Source: Corynebacterium hindlerae
Lineage (GTDB): Bacteria; Actinomycetota; Actinomycetes; Mycobacteriales; Mycobacteriaceae
Direction of reading: 5' to 3'
Assembly: GCF_014117265.1 (NCBI RefSeq)
Contig: NZ_CP059833.1
Location: forward strand, 1,581,069 to 1,645,068
Length of the DNA: 64,000 bases
In this document: one piece after another, positions 56,211-64,000 of the stretch
How positions within the stretch are numbered: position 1 is the first letter of the stretch
Layout: every line of letters begins with the position of its first letter
Notes under the pieces: generated by a model
What the model was told of the DNA's origin: nothing
Databases searched by the model: none
The model's input: the letters and a program-made list of their open reading frames with translations, nothing else
Program-made: the position numbers and the translations under genes

Positions 56211-57894
56211 CACACCACAGGACGCCTCGCGGGCGAAGCTCAAGGCCGGTCAAGTCGCGCTGAAAAAACTCCTCGCACCAGTGCAGCCGACTATCTACTT
56301 TGGGCAGCTGCTCGCGCTGATCTCCTCGCTGCTCGCCGTAGCACCGTACGTCGCGCTGGTGGTATTGGGCAGCGCGCTTTTCGACGGCGAGACCGATCGC
56401 GCCAAGACCATAGCGAAATGGCTGATTATCGCCTTCCTGGGCCAGCTGGGGTGTTATTTTCTGGCGCTGCTGATCACCCACCTTGCGGACGTAAAGCTAG
56501 TGGGCATTATCCGCCACCGGATTACCAGCACTATCTCACGGGCACCGCTGTCTTGGTTTAGCCAGACCAACTCGGGCAAGGTACGCAAGGCCATCGAAGA
56601 TGACACGCTTACTTTGCACACTCTTGTCGCGCATGCCCCGGTGGAGCGCGTCGCGGCGATCGTCACCCCGCTGTCTCTGCTGGTGTACGCGTTCATTTTG
56701 GACTGGCGTTTGGGTTTGCTTTCCATCGCTACGGTCCCCATTTATCTGGCCATTCAGGCGTATTCCATGAAGGACATGGGGGCCAAGACTGCTGAGATGG
56801 ACGGCTACCTCGCTAAGGTTTCGGCCACCGCGGTGGAGTTTGCTGAGGGGATTTCCGTTGTGAAGGCATTTGGTACCGTCGGCAAGGCACATGCCCGGTA
56901 TCTCGATGCGGCGGCGCGGTTCGCAGACTTCTACTACGAGTGGGTTAAGCCGTTGCTCCGGGTGAGTGCAATTTCTGAATCGGTGATTGCGGTTCCTGTG
57001 CTGCTCCTCATCAATGTCGGTGGGGGATCGCTGCTGGTCGCCACGGGTGAAGTCACGGTGGCTGAAGTCATTGCAACGACGCTGATTGCGCTTGTTATTC
57101 CCGGCACTATTCAGACCGTGGGCATGATGATGTGGTCGTACCAGCTCGCTGGAAATGCTGCACTGCGCCTGGAGGAAGTAATGAACATTTCACCAGTGGC
57201 AGAAGGGACAGTAGAGCTAGATCCGAGCAAGCGAGACAAGACTGTGGAGTTTCATGCGGTGAGCTTTGGTTACGATCCCACAACCCCGGTATTGCAAGAC
57301 TTCACCGCGACGCTGCAGCCTGGCACGGTAACAGCACTGATCGGCCCCTCTGGTTCGGGTAAGTCCACCGCGGCCACAATGTTGGCACGATTCCAGGATC
57401 CTGACTCCGGGAAAGTCACCATCGATGGCGTTGATATCCGCGAGCTCACCTTTGACAGCCTGTACCGCACAGTGGCGTTCGTACTGCAAGATCCGCACCT
57501 GTTGCGCATGAGCATCCGCGACAATATTCGCCTCGCCCGGCCGGAGGTCACCGATGAGCACATCTGGGAGGCAGCACAGGCTGCACACATTGCTGAGGAT
57601 ATCCGCGCGCTGCCAGCCGGGCTCGACACGATCGTGGGAGAAGATACCTCGCTATCGGGAGGCCAACAGCAGCGAATTTCCATCGCCCGGGCGATCGTGG
57701 CAGATACCCCGATCTTGATCCTGGACGAGGCTACCGCCTCAACTGACCCAGATTGCGAAGCGGAAATTCAAGCGGCCCTCACTGAGCTGGTAGCTGGCAA
57801 AACCGTGCTGGTTATCGCTCACAAACCAGAGTCCATCAGAGGAGTGGACCAGATCATTCAGCTCGACCCTGTGAAGGAGACCACCAATGTCTAG
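56203..57894 (+). CDS. ABC exporter-type transmembrane ATPase, subunit 1
   Basis: The 563-aa protein joins six membrane helices (about 30-320) and a C-terminal ATPase: Walker A GPSGSGKSTAATMLARF, Q-loop FVLQDPHLL, signature LSGGQQQRISIARAIV, Walker B ILILDEATASTD. It is of the IrtA/YbtP type, which pairs with a second fused subunit and, despite an exporter fold, imports siderophores in mycobacteria and Yersinia. It overlaps both neighbours by 8 bp. Confidence 0.9.
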   Translation: MSDTPQDASRAKLKAGQVALKKLLAPVQPTIYFGQLLALISSLLAVAPYVALVVLGSALFDGETDRAKTIAKWLIIAFLGQLGCYFLALLITHLADVKLVGIIRHRITSTISRAPLSWFSQTNSGKVRKAIEDDTLTLHTLVAHAPVERVAAIVTPLSLLVYAFILDWRLGLLSIATVPIYLAIQAYSMKDMGAKTAEMDGYLAKVSATAVEFAEGISVVKAFGTVGKAHARYLDAAARFADFYYEWVKPLLRVSAISESVIAVPVLLLINVGGGSLLVATGEVTVAEVIATTLIALVIPGTIQTVGMMMWSYQLAGNAALRLEEVMNISPVAEGTVELDPSKRDKTVEFHAVSFGYDPTTPVLQDFTATLQPGTVTALIGPSGSGKSTAATMLARFQDPDSGKVTIDGVDIRELTFDSLYRTVAFVLQDPHLLRMSIRDNIRLARPEVTDEHIWEAAQAAHIAEDIRALPAGLDTIVGEDTSLSGGQQQRISIARAIVADTPILILDEATASTDPDCEAEIQAALTELVAGKTVLVIAHKPESIRGVDQIIQLDPVKETTNV

Positions 57895-59635
57895 CTCGCG
57901 TCTTCGTGATCCTTTCCTCGTTCGCAGCATGGCGAAGCTGCAAAGCCCCGAGGGCCATCGCCTGGGCAAAAGGTTTAGGCTGTTGAGCTTGCTTGTTGGG
58001 CTTCTCGACGGCCTAGCCGTCCTCGCCTTGCTCCCCCTGACCAGTGCACTTGTTGCTGGCTCAGCGCTTGCCTCATGGCTTTGGGCGCTGCTGGGCATTG
58101 CAATCGTGGCTTTTGCGTTGCGGTTCTTCGCCACGATGGCGTCATACCACAACGCGCTGGATTTCATACGCACTGCGCATAGGACCGTGGGGGACAAACT
58201 CGCCACACTGCCACTCGGTTGGTTTGGCCCCGCGCAAACTGGCGGACTGTCGCGCCTAGTATCTGACCGTTTCATGCAGGCCGCTGAAGTAGTAGCTCAT
58301 ATTCAGGGCACCATATACCGTGACGGCGCAGCCCTGATAACGCTGCTCGTTGGCACATGGGTTTGGAATCCCCGGCTGGGGCTGACTTTCTTGATCATTG
58401 CCCCGTTTGCGCTCGGCATCATGCAGCTTGCTGCGTGGATTCGGCAGCAGGCCTCGGAGCGTGCGCTGCCCGCTAACAAGGAGCTATCCAATCGAATCGT
58501 GGAGTTTGCGAGCCACCAAGCTGCGCTTCGTGCCGCGGGACGCTCCCAGGAATTTCCGCCACTGCAGCAGGCACTGGAATCCGATCATAAGGCGCGGGTT
58601 CGGGAGCTGTGGCTCTCCACCTTCGCCTTGTTGCTCAATGGAATAGTTGTCCAGGCTTTTGTTGTCGCGTTGATTACCGTCGCTGCTGGACTGGCTACCG
58701 AAGGCGCGCTGTCACCGCTGCAGACCATCGCAATCATTGGCATCAGCTTACGTTTCACCCGCTCCCTGGAGCAGATTGGTTCTTCCTATGTGGGGTTGGA
58801 TGTGGCCCGCGCCGCTATCGCTGAGACTGCTGTGATAACTGATTCTCCTTCACTGCCGGAGCCCGCCGAGCCAACACTGGGTGATGGCTCGGGCAGCGTC
58901 GAGCTGCGCAACGTCACCTTCGGTTACGGCGCTAGGAAAGTGCTGAATGACGTGAGTTTCAAGGCAGAACCGGGAACCGTGACAGCCATCGTGGGTCCGT
59001 CCGGTTCCGGAAAGACCACTATTGCTCGATTGATTTCGCGATTCTGGGACGTCGATTCAGGAGCGGTGCTTGTCGACGGCGTCGATATCCGCCAACTCGG
59101 CACCGAACAGCTCATGTCCCGACTATCCATGGTTTTCCAGGACGTTTATCTTTTCGATGACTCCCTGATATCCAACATTCGGGTCGGCCGCCCCGACGCC
59201 AGCGACGAGGATGTGTACCGTGCTGCAGAACTTGCCGGCGTCACCTCCATTGCCGAACGACTCGGTTGGGAAACTCCGGTTGGCGAGGGCGGGCGGCTCC
59301 TCTCCGGAGGCGAGCGCCAGCGCGTCTCTGTAGCCCGAGCCTTGCTGAAACAAGCGCCCATTGTGCTGTTCGACGAAGCTACCTCGGCACTCGACGCCGA
59401 GAATGAGGCGAACATCCTCGCCGCTATGGACCAATTGCGAAGCGAATCAACCTTCATCGTGATCGCACACAAACTGGACACCATCCGATCTGCCGGACAG
59501 ATCATTGTCCTGGACCACAATGGTTGCGTGAGCCAGGTAGGAACTCACGAGGAGCTCTACGACGCCCCTGGTGTGTACCAGCACTTTTGGAAGCGTCGTG
59601 AAGCAGCGCGTGGCTGGGCGCTATCCAGCAGTTAA
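57887..59635 (+). CDS. ABC exporter-type transmembrane ATPase, subunit 2
   Basis: The 582-aa partner has six helices (about 20-310) and an ATPase with GPSGSGKTTIARLISRFW, FQDVYLFDDSLI, LLSGGERQRVSVARALL and IVLFDEATSALD. It would form the heterodimer with subunit 1 (IrtAB/YbtPQ-like). It is followed by a TetR regulator whose start lies one base after the stop. Confidence 0.9.
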   Translation: MSSSRLRDPFLVRSMAKLQSPEGHRLGKRFRLLSLLVGLLDGLAVLALLPLTSALVAGSALASWLWALLGIAIVAFALRFFATMASYHNALDFIRTAHRTVGDKLATLPLGWFGPAQTGGLSRLVSDRFMQAAEVVAHIQGTIYRDGAALITLLVGTWVWNPRLGLTFLIIAPFALGIMQLAAWIRQQASERALPANKELSNRIVEFASHQAALRAAGRSQEFPPLQQALESDHKARVRELWLSTFALLLNGIVVQAFVVALITVAAGLATEGALSPLQTIAIIGISLRFTRSLEQIGSSYVGLDVARAAIAETAVITDSPSLPEPAEPTLGDGSGSVELRNVTFGYGARKVLNDVSFKAEPGTVTAIVGPSGSGKTTIARLISRFWDVDSGAVLVDGVDIRQLGTEQLMSRLSMVFQDVYLFDDSLISNIRVGRPDASDEDVYRAAELAGVTSIAERLGWETPVGEGGRLLSGGERQRVSVARALLKQAPIVLFDEATSALDAENEANILAAMDQLRSESTFIVIAHKLDTIRSAGQIIVLDHNGCVSQVGTHEELYDAPGVYQHFWKRREAARGWALSSS

Positions 59636-59636
59636 T

Positions 59637-60260
59637 ATGCTCATCATGGTATCTGTGGGAAAACGCACTGGTCCTAAACCTCGCTTCAGCGAAGCAGACG
59701 CCGTTGCTGCTGCGCTGGAGCTAGGGTTGGACACATTTACGTTGGCCGGTGTAGCCAAGCGCCTGGGGATAGGCACCTCCTCGCTCTACCGGGTCATTTC
59801 CTCCCGGGATGATCTGGTCACGATGTGTCTGCGCCGAATCTTGGGGCAGCTGAAACATAGCTCTAAGGTCGCAGCGTGGGATAAGCAGCTGGTAGAAGCC
59901 GCGGAAAGCCTGTGGGATCTCATGGAACAGTATCCAGGGCTCGATCACACATTCATTACTTCACCAGGTCTTGTCGTGCAGCTGCAAGATTTCTTCCAAG
60001 CACAAGCATCGCGCCTGGTGGAAGGCGGTTTCCCCGGGGATATCTCTCGGATTGAGTTTGCGCTGGACTTCATTTTTGATACCACAATTTCAACCCACTA
60101 CCAGCTGATGGCAGTCCGGCGAGACTTTCAAAAAATGAGTGAGGAGGCTACAGACACCACCACGTTCTTCACACCAGAGGATTCCTGGCTGGACCGTGGC
60201 TGGCTGGACCGCAAAATCGCATTCATCATCGCAGGGCTCAAGGAGGGGCTGGATGTGTAA
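59637..60260 (+). CDS. TetR-family transcriptional regulator
   Basis: The 207-aa protein has the N-terminal helix-turn-helix (about 25-60, FTLAGVAKRLGIGTSSLYRVISSRDDL) and a helical ligand domain (WDLMEQYPGLDHTFITSPG). It is placed right after the fused ABC genes and may regulate them; no palindrome I trust is visible for it. ATG 59637 or 59646 may be the start. The 101-bp repeat copy B follows. Confidence 0.85.
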   Translation: MLIMVSVGKRTGPKPRFSEADAVAAALELGLDTFTLAGVAKRLGIGTSSLYRVISSRDDLVTMCLRRILGQLKHSSKVAAWDKQLVEAAESLWDLMEQYPGLDHTFITSPGLVVQLQDFFQAQASRLVEGGFPGDISRIEFALDFIFDTTISTHYQLMAVRRDFQKMSEEATDTTTFFTPEDSWLDRGWLDRKIAFIIAGLKEGLDV

Positions 60261-60301
60261 GGGCCCTTCGGGGGCTAGGTGAAGATCTGCTTTACTGGCT
60301 A

Positions 60302-60402
60302 AAACCCGGGAAGCATTCCCCGGATCTTGGGCCAAAAACAGCGATATAGCAAGTGTGAAGTCCAAAAAGTTACCGAGACCCGGGAAATGCTTCCCGGGTT
60401 TT
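60302..60402. repeat. 101-bp palindromic dispersed repeat, copy B
   Basis: Perfect 16-bp arms AAACCCGGGAAGCATT at the ends; centre as in copy A (52799-52899). It lies between the TetR gene and the YhfC gene and could also fold as a terminator. Confidence 0.88.
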
Positions 60403-60484
60403 GCGCTAGCGAGGCACCGGGAGATAACAAAGTGCGCACACCCCCAGGGCAACATAAACTGCGTAGAAAACGAAAGGAATGGAA

Positions 60485-61273
60485 ATGGTCTCCACTACTG
60501 CTATAGCGTGCATGGTGGCAACGCTGCTGCTGTGCATTGCGATTCCTGTCGGCGGCATTGTCGCGGTTGCTCGGCGTAATAAGCAGGTCATGCTCCCATT
60601 CGCGGTGGGCATGTTGGCGTTTTTTGTGTCGCAGGTGGTGCTGCGGATGCCGCTGATGTCGCTGCTAGCTGGGTTGGCGCCGGACCCTGTGGGAAAGTTC
60701 GTCAGTTCCATTCCGGTAGCTAGTTTTTCCGCTGGGTTATTTGAGGAAACAGCGCGCATGGTGTTTATGTTGCTGCTGCTCAAGGGGCTGCATCGTCTGG
60801 TGGACGGTGTGGCTTTTGGCCTGGGCCACGGTGGGATTGAAGCCCTGCTGCTGGTGGGCATGACGATGTTCTTTAACCTCGCCATGTCTTTCATGATCAA
60901 TATGGACAAGTGGGACGTGGTGGCCAAATCGCTGCCGCCGGAGGCAGCTGAGCAGATGCGTACGGCACTTACGCAAACCCCGGCCACGGAGTTTTTAGTC
61001 GGTGGCGTAGAGCGTATTTGGGCGATTGGCCTGCATATTATGTGCTCCTTGATCATCATGATGGGCGTCGAGAAGCAGAAGCGTGCGCTGGCGTGGGTGG
61101 TGGCCGTCCTGGTCCACGGGTTCACCAACCTCGCTGTGCTTGGGGCGATACAGCAAGGCGCCAACGTGTGGCTTGTTGAAGCTGCCGGTCTGGTCGTCAT
61201 TGCTGCGCTGCTCACCGCGGTGGTTCGGTACGCGCGGAGGGTGTTGCCAGCAGGCTTGCCGACGCCCCGCTAG
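60485..61273 (+). CDS. YhfC-family intramembrane metalloprotease
   Basis: The 262-aa protein has about seven hydrophobic segments and the YhfC/PrsW-like motifs FSAGLFEETARMVF (Glu-Glu) and GLGHGGIEALLLVG (His), with a later His in LVHGFTNLAVLG. These could bind zinc for proteolysis inside the membrane. ATG 60485 has AAAGG 7 nt upstream; ATG 60479 is in frame. Function in corynebacteria is unknown. Confidence 0.78.
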   Translation: MVSTTAIACMVATLLLCIAIPVGGIVAVARRNKQVMLPFAVGMLAFFVSQVVLRMPLMSLLAGLAPDPVGKFVSSIPVASFSAGLFEETARMVFMLLLLKGLHRLVDGVAFGLGHGGIEALLLVGMTMFFNLAMSFMINMDKWDVVAKSLPPEAAEQMRTALTQTPATEFLVGGVERIWAIGLHIMCSLIIMMGVEKQKRALAWVVAVLVHGFTNLAVLGAIQQGANVWLVEAAGLVVIAALLTAVVRYARRVLPAGLPTPR

Positions 61274-61348
61274 CTTCTCGCTGGTACGGCTAGCGGATCG
61301 TCTTATGGCTGCATAAGGGAGCCCGCATCCCTTGCTAGATTTAAGTGC

Positions 61349-62821
61349 ATGAATCGCATGACTCCGATTGCGGACGCTGTCACTATGCTGCGCCTAGCCG
61401 ACGACTCCCCGGCATGGGCGATGCTGCGAGCCACAACTGCGCCCGCCATCGTTGCTATTCTCAGTGCGATATTTAAGGGTGATAATAGGCAGGTTACTGG
61501 CACTGAACTGATCCTGGCCGTGGAGCCAATGCTCATTGATATCCGAGAGCAAACAAGCTTGGAGCTGCCGAAATCGGCCACTGCCTACGTCAATGACTGG
61601 GTGAAAGCGGGATATTTGGTTCGTCGCAGTCCACAAGGCACCCGCGATGAGTTTTACGAATTATCTACCGATGCGCACGTAGCTATCGAATACGTGCAAC
61701 AACTCCTCAATCCACAACGCAGCGTGACCCGTTCCCGCCTAGGAACGCTCCAATCGAACCTGCTTGAGTTGGCTGCCGATACGGATCCAGACGAAGCGAC
61801 AGCTATCCGACGGCTGGAGCAGCAGCGCGATAAGCTGCAAGAACGGATAGATCAAATCAGAATGACCGGGGCAGAGGTCATCACTGATGAGGAAGCCGTA
61901 GAGCGCGCCCGTGAGATACTAACCTTGGTCAGTGATTTGCCCACCGATTTTTCTCGCGTTAGAAGTGACATTGAGGCGGTCGATCGAAAACTACGCGAAT
62001 CGATCGTGGAGGAGAAACTGGGCGCAGGTGAGGTACTGGATAACGTATTCCGGGGCGTGGACCTCATCACCGATTCTGAGGCAGGTAAAGCCTTCAACGG
62101 GTTTTACGAGGTATTCCTTGACCAGGAACAATCGGCACAGTTTGATGCCACTTTGGAAACCGTGATGTCCCGTGGTTTTGTTGAAAAGCTCAGCGTGACC
62201 GAACGTGCCGAGCTGCGTGGGCTCATGGACACCCTCGATACGTCTTCCGGTCAGGTACACGATTCCATGACAGGGCTATCGCGCTCCTTGCGTCGTTTTG
62301 TCCAGTCTCGGGAAGCTGAATCGCAACAGGCACTGACAAAGGCCATTAACCAGGCGCAACAGCTAGCCTTGAAACTCGCCCAACAGGGAGTGGAGGCACG
62401 GCGCCTCACGGGCATCGAACTGGAACTGACTACCAGGCAACCCCGCTCCCTATCCACCTGGGTGCTACACAACCCAATGGACTACCGTATTGACAGCGAA
62501 ATACACCTTAACGAGCCTGGTGAGATTGACCTGGCGGCGATGCGACAGCGGATCCGAGAATCAGAAATTGACTGGGCGGAACTCACCGAAGCGATCGACC
62601 ATGCGATTGAGAAAGACGGAAGGGCGTCGATAAGCGACGTGCTCACATTACACCCCGCCACCCAGGGCCTCGCCAGCATCGTGGGGCTGATAAAACTCGC
62701 CCACCAACACGGCAAACGTGCAGACGGAACCGAGCTGCTCACCTGGGAGAGCCCTACCGGAAAGAAGCTCCAGGCACGATACGCAACATATGAATTTACG
62801 GCCCCGATAGGACGCGGATAG
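61349..62821 (+). CDS. jetA: Wadjet/Mks condensin kleisin-like subunit JetA (MksF)
   Basis: The 490-aa protein is of the DUF3375 type: N-terminal winged helix (ADAVTMLRLADDSPAWAMLR, YLVRRSPQGTRDEFYELS), a long coiled-coil middle (about 130-360), and a C-terminal domain (DVLTLHPATQGLASIVGLIK). JetA/MksF is the kleisin of the Wadjet condensin, which in type I systems recognises and cuts small circular DNA with JetB, JetC and JetD. ATG 61349 has TGCTAGATT, an extended -10, 7 nt upstream, so a leaderless start is likely. Its stop abuts jetB. Confidence 0.9.
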   Translation: MNRMTPIADAVTMLRLADDSPAWAMLRATTAPAIVAILSAIFKGDNRQVTGTELILAVEPMLIDIREQTSLELPKSATAYVNDWVKAGYLVRRSPQGTRDEFYELSTDAHVAIEYVQQLLNPQRSVTRSRLGTLQSNLLELAADTDPDEATAIRRLEQQRDKLQERIDQIRMTGAEVITDEEAVERAREILTLVSDLPTDFSRVRSDIEAVDRKLRESIVEEKLGAGEVLDNVFRGVDLITDSEAGKAFNGFYEVFLDQEQSAQFDATLETVMSRGFVEKLSVTERAELRGLMDTLDTSSGQVHDSMTGLSRSLRRFVQSREAESQQALTKAINQAQQLALKLAQQGVEARRLTGIELELTTRQPRSLSTWVLHNPMDYRIDSEIHLNEPGEIDLAAMRQRIRESEIDWAELTEAIDHAIEKDGRASISDVLTLHPATQGLASIVGLIKLAHQHGKRADGTELLTWESPTGKKLQARYATYEFTAPIGRG

Positions 62822-63409
62822 ATGGACAACAAACTTCACGAGACAGACACCGGCACACTCACCGGAGCTCAACGACGCGCCCTCGCTGAACTCATCCGCG
62901 GACCCTACATCTCCCACCTGAACAAACCCGAAGTTTTCCAAACAGTGTCCGCCTCCCGTGAGGTGCTCGGCGAACAACTCGACAACCTCTTCCTCACGCT
63001 CATCGTTGATGACAACGCCGGAGTCGCCTACGTCAAAGCGTGGGATGAAAACGTCGCCGAACAACGAGCACTGCTGCGCACCATGTCCTTAACCTTCATG
63101 GATACCGTCGTCATCCTGCACCTACGCCGTGAACTGGTGACCACCAACCCGAACGAACGCACCATTGTTGATGAAACAGAAGTCTTCGAAGCGACCCTGC
63201 CGTACCAAGCTGCCGGAGGCACCGACCACAGCTCACGACGAAAAAAATTCGATGCCGCATGGAACAAAATGAAAAATAACTCCATCGTGATCAAAACCCC
63301 TACCGAAGGACGATTCGAAGTATCCCCAGTACTGCGCATCATCTTCTCCGCAGAAGAGATCGCCACCGTCACAAAATCCTTCGAAACGCTCCTGGAGGAA
63401 CACACATGA
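62822..63409 (+). CDS. jetB: Wadjet/Mks condensin KITE subunit JetB (MksE)
   Basis: The 195-aa protein has the DUF4194 fold (LAELIRGPYISHLNKPEVFQ, VDETEVFEATLPYQ, NNSIVIKTPTEGRFEVSPVL), two winged-helix-like parts that bridge JetA and JetC. Start and stop abut its neighbours (62821/62822; ATGA overlap with jetC), so the operon is tightly coupled. Confidence 0.9.
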   Translation: MDNKLHETDTGTLTGAQRRALAELIRGPYISHLNKPEVFQTVSASREVLGEQLDNLFLTLIVDDNAGVAYVKAWDENVAEQRALLRTMSLTFMDTVVILHLRRELVTTNPNERTIVDETEVFEATLPYQAAGGTDHSSRRKKFDAAWNKMKNNSIVIKTPTEGRFEVSPVLRIIFSAEEIATVTKSFETLLEEHT

Positions 63410-64000
63410 TCACTGGCCAGTACCGCCTCGACACCATTCAAGTACACAACTGGGGCACCTTCGACGGATTGCACAATGTAAAGGTCGCGCGCGCCGGGTA
63501 TCTCATCACCGGCCCTTCCGGCTCCGGAAAATCCACGCTCATCGACGCAGTATCCACCATCCTCGTACCGCCGGCCAAGCTCAAATTTAACGCCGCTGCA
63601 GACTCCGGAGGCAGTTCCGGACGAGACCTAGTCACCTATTGCCGGGGAGCTTGGCGCCGGGAGCACTCGGAAGAAGCAGACGAACTCACCCGCTCCTACC
63701 TGCGGCCCGGGGCCACCTGGTCTGGAGTGATGCTGCGCTACACTGACGGTGCCGGAAACACCGTCAGTGCCTGTCGGCTCATGTACCTTTCCACGAAGGT
63801 GCACGCTAACCAAGACATCGTCAATCTGTTTCTGTTGCTGCCACGGGAAGCCGAGATCCCGGAATTTGAGCAACTCGCAGTAGATGGGCTCAATATCACC
63901 ACGGCGAAGAAAGAGTTTCCGGAAGCCCTAGCAGTACAACGCACCCACCCTCAGTTCGTCAGTGCGCTGCGCCGTCAGTTAGGCATTGCTGATGAAGGAG
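63406..64000 (+). CDS. jetC: Wadjet/Mks SMC-like ATPase JetC (MksB), 5' part
   Basis: The visible 198 residues are the ATPase head N-lobe of an SMC/SbcC-like protein: YRLDTIQVHNWGTFDGL, Walker A GPSGSGKSTLIDAVS (residues 36-44 onward), and GGSSGRDLVTYCRGAW. The rest (coiled coil, hinge, C-lobe) lies beyond the window, as does jetD if present. It overlaps jetB by 4 bp. Confidence 0.93.
   Translation, partial: MITGQYRLDTIQVHNWGTFDGLHNVKVARAGYLITGPSGSGKSTLIDAVSTILVPPAKLKFNAAADSGGSSGRDLVTYCRGAWRREHSEEADELTRSYLRPGATWSGVMLRYTDGAGNTVSACRLMYLSTKVHANQDIVNLFLLLPREAEIPEFEQLAVDGLNITTAKKEFPEALAVQRTHPQFVSALRRQLGIADEG

Overview
The window is the replication-origin region of a Corynebacterium chromosome (Mycobacteriales, high-GC Gram-positive). 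The evidence is the gene order parB-parA-rsmG-yidC-yidD-rnpA-rpmH | oriC | dnaA-dnaN-recF-DUF721-gyrB, then gyrA-DUF3566-tRNA-Ile-tRNA-Ala, and the fhaA-fhaB-pstP-rodA-pbpA-pknA-pknB / crgA cell-wall signalling block. DtxR-type iron boxes, an ISL3 element close in size to corynebacterial IS31831, and many leaderless-looking promoters also fit. I do not name a species. Position 85 of GyrA is Val where the quinolone-sensitive residue is usually Ser, which hints at a clinical, fluoroquinolone-exposed lineage.

Layout. 1-1.4 kb: a DUF3800 gene and an overlapping-type partner (accessory). 1.6-6.5 kb: chromosome segregation (GNAT-like, ParB, ParA, a parS-like site in the start of rsmG), membrane insertion (YidC/YidD), RnpA and L34, all on the minus strand. 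6.5-15.1 kb: oriC with DnaA boxes, dnaA, a second DnaA-box cluster, dnaN, recF, a DciA/DUF721 gene, a small secreted-peptide/membrane-protein pair with a damaged leader, and gyrB. 15.2-18.7 kb: an SbnA-like synthase coupled to a large oxidoreductase/PLP-decarboxylase fusion. 18.8-23.5 kb: an islet of decay, with an ABC-2 transporter collapsed in frame into a DUF4143 ATPase remnant, a pRiA4b ORF-3 family gene, HicAB, and a broken AlbA_2 gene. 23.6-27.9 kb: L-lactate dehydrogenase, a fructose-type PTS permease and a HAD phosphatase. 28.0-29.1 kb: a CopG/Doc-like toxin-antitoxin locus split by a segment flanked by 54-bp direct repeats.

29.2-32.4 kb: gyrA, DUF3566 and two tRNAs. 32.5-36.0 kb: an ankyrin-repeat lipoprotein gene broken by a complete ISL3 element, then a CDF metal exporter. 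36.4-40.7 kb: a CAP-domain secreted protein and a DtxR-boxed siderophore/haem uptake system. 40.7-43.6 kb: a membrane protein, cyclophilin, rhomboid protease, a third and very dense DnaA-box cluster with twin palindromes, and crgA. 43.6-52.4 kb: the Ser/Thr kinase-phosphatase-FHA / RodA-PBP operon. 52.5-53.4 kb: tRNA-Leu and repeats. 53.5-60.3 kb: an ECF-type importer plus two fused ABC exporters and a TetR regulator, preceded by a DtxR-like box, most consistent with siderophore-related transport. 60.5-61.3 kb: a YhfC-type membrane protease. 61.3 kb to the end: a type I Wadjet (MksFEB/JetABC) condensin defence operon that runs off the window.

Three families of short palindromic dispersed repeats (about 68, 80 and 101 bp), two copies each, lie in the intergenic gaps. 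No rRNA operon or CRISPR array is visible.
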